A model generated the notes under the pieces. It ran no database searches. It had not been told where the DNA came from and was given only the letters and a program-made list of their open reading frames with translations. A stretch of DNA of 64,000 nucleotides from Gallibacter intestinalis (GTDB lineage Bacteria > Bacillota > Clostridia > Peptostreptococcales > Anaerovoracaceae): positions 1-64,000 of the forward strand of contig NZ_JADCKA010000008.1 of assembly GCF_014982745.1 (NCBI RefSeq), written 5' to 3'. Position numbers and translations under genes: made by a program. Below are positions 58,115 to 64,000 of this stretch, piece after piece; positions within the stretch are counted from its first letter, which is position 1, and every line of letters starts with the position of its first letter.

Positions 58115-58840
58115 ATGAGAGCATATAAAAACAAAAAGCATAGAGGTAAAAAACTTGCAATAATCTTTATTTTCATAGCTGCATTGGTATATACGCTTTT
58201 TAACGGAGGAGCGGATATTTTAAAGGGAAGTTTCGTTTCCTTAGGCAGTGATTCTAATATGGCTGTCTATACTGATGATAATGTAATACCCGTCAAGGAT
58301 GAAAACAGAAGAGATCTTCTGGTAAATAAGCATAATAAACTCAGAGACGGATACGAGCCGTACAGTTTGGTTACAAGCCTTTCGGGAATATTGGTAACGC
58401 CGGAAACTGATAAAGCTCTAAGTGAAATGGCAGATGATGCAGCGGCAGAAGGATTAAACCTTCAGGCGTGCTCTGGATACAGAAGCTTTGAAAAGCAGGA
58501 ATCCTTATATAATCAATATGTGGAAGATTACGGACAGGATTACGCAGACAGATATTCCGCAAGACCTGGTTACAGCGAGCATCATACGGGCAGAGCCATA
58601 GATTTGATTTCTCCCCAGGGCATAATGGATGATTTTGAAAGCACACCGGAGTGCACATGGGTACACGAAAACGCGTATAAATACGGTTTTATATTAAGAT
58701 ATCCTAAAGGATATGAAAATGTAACAGGATACAGCTATGAGCCGTGGCATATCACATATGTGGGAAAGGATGTTTCTGAAAAGATGCATAAAAAGGGTAT
58801 AAAGACTTTGGAAGAATACTACGACAGATATATGGTATAA
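58115..58840 (+). CDS. D-alanyl-D-alanine carboxypeptidase, VanY family
   Basis: 241 residues from ATG 58115, 8 bases after AAGGAGAG; GTG 58106 is within the ribosome site. One N-terminal membrane helix (about 13-30). The zinc motifs are SGYRSFEKQESLY, YSEHHTGRAIDL (H and D ligands) and EPWHITYVG (third His). It removes the terminal D-Ala of peptidoglycan stem peptides outside the membrane. Before the element inserted, it lay about 60 bases after the vanRS-like terminator, suggesting a VanRS-VanY-type cell-wall unit. No vanHAX genes are seen. Confidence 0.88.
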   Translation: MRAYKNKKHRGKKLAIIFIFIAALVYTLFNGGADILKGSFVSLGSDSNMAVYTDDNVIPVKDENRRDLLVNKHNKLRDGYEPYSLVTSLSGILVTPETDKALSEMADDAAAEGLNLQACSGYRSFEKQESLYNQYVEDYGQDYADRYSARPGYSEHHTGRAIDLISPQGIMDDFESTPECTWVHENAYKYGFILRYPKGYENVTGYSYEPWHITYVGKDVSEKMHKKGIKTLEEYYDRYMV

Positions 58841-58874
58841 TATTCCCGATGATTATTCGGGAGGTATGTGATTT

Positions 58875-60665
58875 ATGACGGTGAATGAAAGAATAGAAAG
58901 ACTGAGACATCTCATGGCGGAAAGGAATATTGATATTTACATTATTCCAACTGCCGATTTTCACAATACCGAATTTGTCGGAGAGCATTTTAAAGAGCGT
59001 AAATATATGTCAGGATTCAGCGGAAGCGATGGCACCCTAGTGGTGACATCGGATACTTCCGCTCTTTGGGTTGACGGAAGATATTTTCTGCAGGCTGCAA
59101 AGGAGCTTGATGGAACAGAAATTCAGCGAATGGAAATTGGAGAGCCGGGAGTGCCGCATATAAGCGAATATGTAAAAGATAAGCTTTCGCAGGGTGGCAT
59201 AATAGCCTTTGACGGCAGGACAATGAACACAGCCGATTACCTGAAATACAAAGACATAGTCACTGAAAAGGGTGGCAATCTATATACAGACGAGGATCTT
59301 GTGGATATTATATGGGAGGACAGACCTCCACTTCCAAAGGACAAGGTATGGCTTTTGACCGATGAACAGGCAGGAGAAGGCAGAGCCGATAAAATTAATC
59401 GCCTACGAGAATATATGAGATCTGAAGGATACGACATGATTTTAACGGCAGCCCTTGATGAGGTGGCATGGCTTATGAACATCCGAGGAGGAGATATACC
59501 CTATTTCCCGGTAGTTATGGCCTATGCTTCGGTAACCTTTGATGAAGCGGCTCTGTTTGTGGATATGGATAAGCTGACTGATGATGTGGCGCTAAAGCTA
59601 GAAGCAGATGGTGTTGATATATATCCATATGAGGAAATATACAGCTATGCTAAAACCGCCCGAGATATAAATATCGGAGCTGATTTTTTCACATTAAATA
59701 GCGGAGTTTATAGCAGACTTTCTATGGGGGCAGATGTTACTAATATAATTTCACCGATAAAGCTATGGAAAGCAGTAAAAAACAGCACGGAGCTTGCTAA
59801 TACAAAAAAAGCACATATCCGTGACGGTGCAGCGGTTACAAAATTTATATACAGAATAAAAAAAGAGGTTGCTTCAGGAAAACAGCTTACAGAACTTGAT
59901 GCTGCGGATATTCTTCTTAAATGTAGAATGGAGCAGGATGGATTTATTGAGCCAAGCTTTGAGACCATAGCGGCATATGGAAGCAATGCTGCTTATGTGC
60001 ATTACAGTGCTAAGGAAGATGACCAGGCAACACTTAAACCGGAAGGCTTACTGCTGGTGGATAGCGGTGGCCATTATACAGACGGAACAACTGATGTGAC
60101 GCGAACCATCGCCCTTGGTGACATAACGGACGAACAAAAAAAGACTTTTACAGCTGTGCTAAAGGGCATGATAAGACTAAGCATGGCAAGGTTTCCCGAA
60201 GGCGTGAGAGGCTATAACCTGGATGCAATATGTAGAGGACCCTTGTGGGATATGGGACTGGATTACAGACACGGTACAGGCCATGGAGTTGGACATATAG
60301 GAGCCGTTCATGAGGGACCGAATGCCTTTAGATGGAGAAGAAGCGGACAGCAGGACGATGTGCCTATGACAGAAGGCATGATAACCAGTAACGAGCCGGG
60401 GTATTATAAAGACGGTGAATACGGTATCAGAATTGAAAACGAAATCGTCGCTGTAAAGGATTTAAAAACTGAATACGGCCAGTTTATGAGGTTTGATACA
60501 TTGACATATGCGCCTATAGATCGTGAAGCCATTAAAGTAGAAATGCTTACAGAAGATGAACTAAGCTGGCTTAATGACTACCATAAAAAGGTTTATGACA
60601 ACCTAAAAGAATTTATGGATAGCGAAGAAAGAAAATGGCTGTCGGAAGTGACGGCAGATTTATGA
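58875..60665 (+). CDS. Xaa-Pro aminopeptidase (M24B, aminopeptidase P family)
   Basis: 596 residues, the long three-domain type. Two creatinase-like N-terminal domains (~1-300; ALDEVAWLMNIRGGDIPYFP) precede the pita-bread domain, with metal ligands in DSGGHYTDGTTDVTRT, HGTGHGVGHIG, TSNEPGYY and GIRIENEIV. It cleaves the residue before a proline at peptide N-termini in the cytosol. A GGGAGG site lies in a small hairpin after vanY. Complete and intact. Confidence 0.93.
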   Translation: MTVNERIERLRHLMAERNIDIYIIPTADFHNTEFVGEHFKERKYMSGFSGSDGTLVVTSDTSALWVDGRYFLQAAKELDGTEIQRMEIGEPGVPHISEYVKDKLSQGGIIAFDGRTMNTADYLKYKDIVTEKGGNLYTDEDLVDIIWEDRPPLPKDKVWLLTDEQAGEGRADKINRLREYMRSEGYDMILTAALDEVAWLMNIRGGDIPYFPVVMAYASVTFDEAALFVDMDKLTDDVALKLEADGVDIYPYEEIYSYAKTARDINIGADFFTLNSGVYSRLSMGADVTNIISPIKLWKAVKNSTELANTKKAHIRDGAAVTKFIYRIKKEVASGKQLTELDAADILLKCRMEQDGFIEPSFETIAAYGSNAAYVHYSAKEDDQATLKPEGLLLVDSGGHYTDGTTDVTRTIALGDITDEQKKTFTAVLKGMIRLSMARFPEGVRGYNLDAICRGPLWDMGLDYRHGTGHGVGHIGAVHEGPNAFRWRRSGQQDDVPMTEGMITSNEPGYYKDGEYGIRIENEIVAVKDLKTEYGQFMRFDTLTYAPIDREAIKVEMLTEDELSWLNDYHKKVYDNLKEFMDSEERKWLSEVTADL

Positions 60666-60695
60666 TATTTGATAAGGATGAATAAGAGGGAAAAT

Positions 60696-61403
60696 ATGAA
60701 GGGCATAATAGATACTAGAGGTCAGAATTACAGATATAGGATACTTATTGTTGAAGATGATGAGATAATCGCTAAGACTCTTAAAGAGCAGTTTGGAAAG
60801 TGGAATTTTGATGCTGAGTGCGTAAAAAACTTCTCTAATGTAGATGATGAGTTTATGAAATATAATCCTCAATTGGTGATTATGGATATATCTCTTCCTA
60901 ATTTTGATGGATATTATTGGTGTGAAGCTATAAGAAAGCTTTCAAAAGTGCCAATTATATTCCTTTCATCAGCTTCGGAAAATATGAATATTGTTATGGC
61001 TCTTTCAGCTGGAGCAGATGACTTTATCAGTAAGCCTTTTGATTTTTCTGTGCTTATAGCAAAGGTAAAGGCGGTTTTAAGACGCACTTATGATTTTGTT
61101 GGAAGCAGTTATATATTAAAGCACGGAAATATGATTTTAGATATTGGTGAGCATGTAGTAAAAAGTGACAGTGGGGAAGTGGAACTGACTAAAAACGAAT
61201 GCCGTATACTTACGATTCTTATGGAAAACAGCGGCAATGTGGTAACCAGAAGTGAAATAATGAAGGCACTGTGGGAAAGCGACGAGTTTATAGATGAAAA
61301 TACTCTGTCCGTGAACATTAACAGACTGAGAAAAAAGTTGGATGAGATAGGTGTATCCGATGCTGTAAAAACTAAAAAAGGAGAGGGGTACATTCTGTCA
61401 TGA
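60696..61403 (+). CDS. Response regulator, OmpR family, BceR-type
   Basis: 235 residues from ATG 60696 (AAGAGGG upstream; a TTG at 60669 has no site). Receiver: IVEDDEII, phospho-acceptor IMDISLPNFDG, SKPFDFS. Output winged helix: LTKNECRILTILMENSGNVVTR, VNINRLRKKLDEIG. With the short-sensor kinase and ABC transporter that follow, it forms a BceRS-BceAB-type peptide-antibiotic detoxification unit. It overlaps the kinase by four bases. Confidence 0.9.
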   Translation: MKGIIDTRGQNYRYRILIVEDDEIIAKTLKEQFGKWNFDAECVKNFSNVDDEFMKYNPQLVIMDISLPNFDGYYWCEAIRKLSKVPIIFLSSASENMNIVMALSAGADDFISKPFDFSVLIAKVKAVLRRTYDFVGSSYILKHGNMILDIGEHVVKSDSGEVELTKNECRILTILMENSGNVVTRSEIMKALWESDEFIDENTLSVNINRLRKKLDEIGVSDAVKTKKGEGYILS

Positions 61404-62368
61404 GATATTTGAAGGACCGAATCACTGCTATTGTATATATCCTAATATGTACTATTATAGCCGGAGTAATTTTTTATCTTCGTGGTGTCGAACCGGCAAT
61501 AGTTATATATGTATTTGTTCTCTGGATTGCTGTAGGAATTGTGTTTGTAATACTTGATTTTATATCAAAAAGAAAGAGGATAAAAGTTTTAAAAAACATT
61601 GCAATGACACCGTTTTTTAAAGATAATATGCTTCCTAAGGAAGGTAATAGCGTAGAAAAGGAATATCAAACACTTGTAAATAATACAATTGCCGAAGCCA
61701 GGGAAAAGTTTTCTGAAAGCGATAGTAGGATAACTGAGGCTAATGAATTTTATACAATGTGGGTACATCAAATAAAAACTCCCATATCAGCCATGAAAGT
61801 ATTGATAGACAGTGGAGCTGAAAGGGATATGCTTTCTGCGGAGCTTTTTAAAATTGAAAAATATGCTGACATGGCATTGTCCTTTATTCGAGTTGGTAGT
61901 GAAACTAGTGATTATGTTATAAAGCAATGCAATCTTGAAAAGGTGGTAAAAGACACAGTAAAAACATATGCACCTTTATTCATTCAAAAAAACTTAAGTG
62001 TTTCCATGAAGAACTTGGATATTTATGTATTAACAGATGAAAAGTGGCTTGGATTTGCTTTAGAACAAGTAATTTCAAATGCTGTAAAATACAGCAGAAA
62101 TGGCAGTGTAGAAATATATTCTGAAAATGGAATACTTACGGTTGAAGATCACGGTACAGGGATAGCCAGAGAGGATATGCCTAGGATATTTGAAAGAGGC
62201 TTTACGGGAGCTAACGGTAGAAGCGGAAGATGGTCAACGGGCATAGGCCTCTATCTGTGTAAAAGAGTTTTAACTGAGCTTGGCCATTATATTTGGATTG
62301 AATCTAAAGAAAATGTAGGCACTAAAGTGCATATAGACTTAAATTCGACAGAGCTTAAAGTAGAATAA
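61400..62368 (+). CDS. Intramembrane-sensing histidine kinase, BceS-type
   Basis: 322 residues. Two membrane helices at about 9-28 and 36-58 with almost no external loop, as in BceS-type kinases that sense through their transporter. The H box is MWVHQIKTPISAMKVLI, the N box LEQVISNAVKYS, and the G box TGIGLYLCKRVL. It is complete. A terminator follows. Confidence 0.9.
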   Translation: MRYLKDRITAIVYILICTIIAGVIFYLRGVEPAIVIYVFVLWIAVGIVFVILDFISKRKRIKVLKNIAMTPFFKDNMLPKEGNSVEKEYQTLVNNTIAEAREKFSESDSRITEANEFYTMWVHQIKTPISAMKVLIDSGAERDMLSAELFKIEKYADMALSFIRVGSETSDYVIKQCNLEKVVKDTVKTYAPLFIQKNLSVSMKNLDIYVLTDEKWLGFALEQVISNAVKYSRNGSVEIYSENGILTVEDHGTGIAREDMPRIFERGFTGANGRSGRWSTGIGLYLCKRVLTELGHYIWIESKENVGTKVHIDLNSTELKVE

Positions 62369-62373
62369 AATCG

Positions 62374-62411
62374 ACCATATCTTACAGCAATGTAAGGTAT
62401 GGTTGTTTTTT
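62374..62411 (+). terminator. Intrinsic terminator between bceRS-like and transporter genes
   Basis: ACCATATCTTACA / TGTAAGGTATGGT stem, GCAA loop, then TGTTTTTT. Confidence 0.85.
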
Positions 62412-62503
62412 GTAAGACAAATCTATGGCGCATGAATTTGTTTCACTGGTAGTATGTATATGACAGTTTAAGGTATATGTGTGAATATTAGGAGGAAAGA
62501 ACG

Positions 62504-63271
62504 ATGAGTATGCTTGAAGTAAACAATCTTAAAAAGGTTTATGTAACTCATTTTGGCTCTAATAAAGTTAAAGCTTTAGATAATGTTACATTCAATGTTG
62601 ATGAAGGTGAATTTGTTGCAGTAATGGGAGAATCCGGTTCAGGTAAGACGACTCTTCTCAATATACTGGCTTCATTGGATAAACCAACATCAGGAGAGGT
62701 TCGCCTTGAGGGAAAAAATATAGCAATGTTGTCTGAAAGTGAAATTTCAGCTTTTAGAAGGCAAAATCTCGGATTTGTATTTCAGGATTTTAATCTCCTT
62801 GATACCTTTTCAATCAGAGATAATATTTATCTACCATTGGTGCTTTCAGGGAAAAAACTGGATTATATGCAGAAAAAGTTGGAGCCATTGGCTAAAATGC
62901 TTGGAATAAATGATATTCTGGATAAATTTCCATATGAAGTATCAGGAGGTCAGAAGCAAAGAGCAGCTGTTGCTAGAGCAGTTATAACAGATCCTAAGCT
63001 GATTCTTGCCGATGAGCCAACGGGAGCTTTAGATAGCCGCAGTGCCGATGAACTTTTACGCCTATTCAATAAAATAAATAATCAGGGACAGACGATACTG
63101 ATGGTGACACATTCTACAAAAGCTGCTTGCAGTGCAAAAAGAGTGATGTTTATTAAGGATGGAAGGGTATTTCATCAGATTTACAGGGGTGAAAATACTT
63201 ACGAGGAAATGTATCAAAAAATCTCACAGATTTTAACTCTGCTAGCGACAGGCGGTGATAGAGATGAATAA
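62504..63271 (+). CDS. ABC transporter ATP-binding protein, BceA-type
   Basis: 255 residues. Walker A GESGSGKTT (about 45-53), Q-loop VFQDFNLLDTFS, signature VSGGQKQR, Walker B LILADEPTGALDS, H-switch VTHS. It powers the BceB-type permease in removing cell-wall-active peptides such as bacitracin from their target; the substrate here is unknown. AGGAGG lies 8 bases before ATG 62504. Overlaps the permease gene by eight bases. Confidence 0.93.
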   Translation: MSMLEVNNLKKVYVTHFGSNKVKALDNVTFNVDEGEFVAVMGESGSGKTTLLNILASLDKPTSGEVRLEGKNIAMLSESEISAFRRQNLGFVFQDFNLLDTFSIRDNIYLPLVLSGKKLDYMQKKLEPLAKMLGINDILDKFPYEVSGGQKQRAAVARAVITDPKLILADEPTGALDSRSADELLRLFNKINNQGQTILMVTHSTKAACSAKRVMFIKDGRVFHQIYRGENTYEEMYQKISQILTLLATGGDRDE

Positions 63272-64000
63272 CCGACACTTTTTTATGAGGATGTCTTTGT
63301 CTAACTTAAAATTGAATAAACAGACATATATCCCATTCATTTTTACAAGCGTGTTTACGGCAGCTATGTTTTATATAATAGTCTCCCTGTCTGGTAATCC
63401 TGATTTAGAAAATACACTTGGAGGCTCTGCTTTAAAAAGTCTCTTAGGACTGGGTACATGGGTAACAGGCCTTTTCGCTTTTATCTTTTTGTTTTATACA
63501 TTTAGTTTTCTTTTTAAAAGAAGAAAGAAGGAAATAGGAATATACAATGTTCTGGGTATGGAAAAAAAACATATTTCCAGAGTGATTGCAGGAGAAATTC
63601 TTATAGTCTTTTTAATCAGCATTATATTAGGGCTTGTTATAGGTATGCTTTTAGATAAGCTTATGTTCTTGATAGTGGCAAAAATCATAGGTGCAAAGGC
63701 TTCTATGGGATTTTATGTTTCAGTGGAAGGATTAGTCAAGACAGTACTTTTGTTGGCTGCTATATTTATCCTAATTTTCTTAAATTCAATAAGACAGGTG
63801 CACTTCAATAATCCTATTGAACTTCTTAAGGGCGGAAACATCGGTGAAAGAGAGCCTAAGGCGAAGTGGATTTTGGCATTACTTGGAATAATCTGTGTAG
63901 GTATTGGGTATTACATATCTCTGACAACGGATAATATTGTAACTGCCATGTCGACATTTCTTATAGCAGTTGTACTTGTTATTGTCGGTACATATATGCT
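63264..64000 (+). CDS. ABC transporter permease, BceB-type (partial)
   Basis: About 245 residues are visible before the window end. The N-terminus FFMRMSLSNLKLNKQTYIPF, the FtsX-like core (TWVTGLFAFIFLFYTFSFLF, RRKKEIGIYNVLGM, ILIVFLISIILGLVIGMLL) and HFNNPIELLKGG are typical of the first half of BceB, a ten-helix permease with a large extracellular loop after helix 6. The rest is outside the window. Confidence 0.85.
   Translation, partial: MNNRHFFMRMSLSNLKLNKQTYIPFIFTSVFTAAMFYIIVSLSGNPDLENTLGGSALKSLLGLGTWVTGLFAFIFLFYTFSFLFKRRKKEIGIYNVLGMEKKHISRVIAGEILIVFLISIILGLVIGMLLDKLMFLIVAKIIGAKASMGFYVSVEGLVKTVLLLAAIFILIFLNSIRQVHFNNPIELLKGGNIGEREPKAKWILALLGIICVGIGYYISLTTDNIVTAMSTFLIAVVLVIVGTYM

Noticed and set aside
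49714-58840. A vancomycin-resistance operon
   Set aside because: VanRS-like and VanY-like genes are present, but no vanH, ligase or vanX gene is found.

Overview
The window reads as chromosome from a low-GC Gram-positive anaerobe of the class Clostridia. This rests on AGGAGG-type ribosome binding sites, the standard stop codons, the rimP-nusA-ylxR-rplGA-infB-rbfA-nrnA-truB-ribF order, BceRS/BceAB- and VanRS-type systems and an EFR1 flavodoxin-ferredoxin. There is no rRNA gene, so I do not name a genus.

Bases 1 to about 34,430 are the right part of a prophage. Its left end and integrase lie outside the window. From left to right it carries replication and small early genes (helicase loader, HNH fragment, SSB, DNA methyltransferase, PD-(D/E)xK nuclease, dUTPase), a podovirus-type head module (TerS, TerL, P22-like portal, Prp-like cysteine protease, scaffold, N4-gp56-type capsid protein), neck and fibre genes with collagen-like repeats, and a small internal protein. 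These are followed by a 3,348-residue polyvalent protein with metallopeptidase-like, barnase/EndoU-like, ADP-ribosyltransferase-like and M23 regions, then holin and amidase. The right end carries tandem arm-type repeats and a 3' tRNA-Thr-like remnant, taken as attR. Five related hairpin terminators punctuate the prophage.

From 34.5 to 40.6 kb is chromosome: a frameshifted pseudogene, an operon of a PepSY/RsgI-like lipoprotein, a VTC-domain protein, a DUF4956 membrane protein and a CotH protein, a Sir2-like remnant, and a DUF4143 ATPase under an operator-like palindrome. From 40.6 to 48.8 kb is the conserved transcription/translation operon. From 48.8 to 51.5 kb are the EFR1 protein and a VanRS-like two-component system.

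From 51.46 to 58.05 kb a 6.56-kb integrative element is bounded by 33-bp direct repeats that coincide with the intrinsic terminator of the vanS-like gene, so it separates that system from the VanY-like carboxypeptidase downstream. It encodes a tyrosine integrase, Xis, an FtsK/TcpA-like ATPase, a conserved small protein, a surface protein, a structured leader, and a rolling-circle Rep resembling those of CRESS-DNA viruses. Directly in front of rep is a perfect 12-bp stem whose loop contains TAGTATTAC, the circovirus-type nonanucleotide, followed by a tandem GCATGTA repeat. This candidate virus-like origin inside a bacterial chromosomal element is the most striking observation.

From 58.1 kb to the end are VanY, an aminopeptidase P-family enzyme, a BceRS-type system and its ABC transporter (permease cut by the window end). 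All functional statements come from motif recognition by eye; no database search was run.
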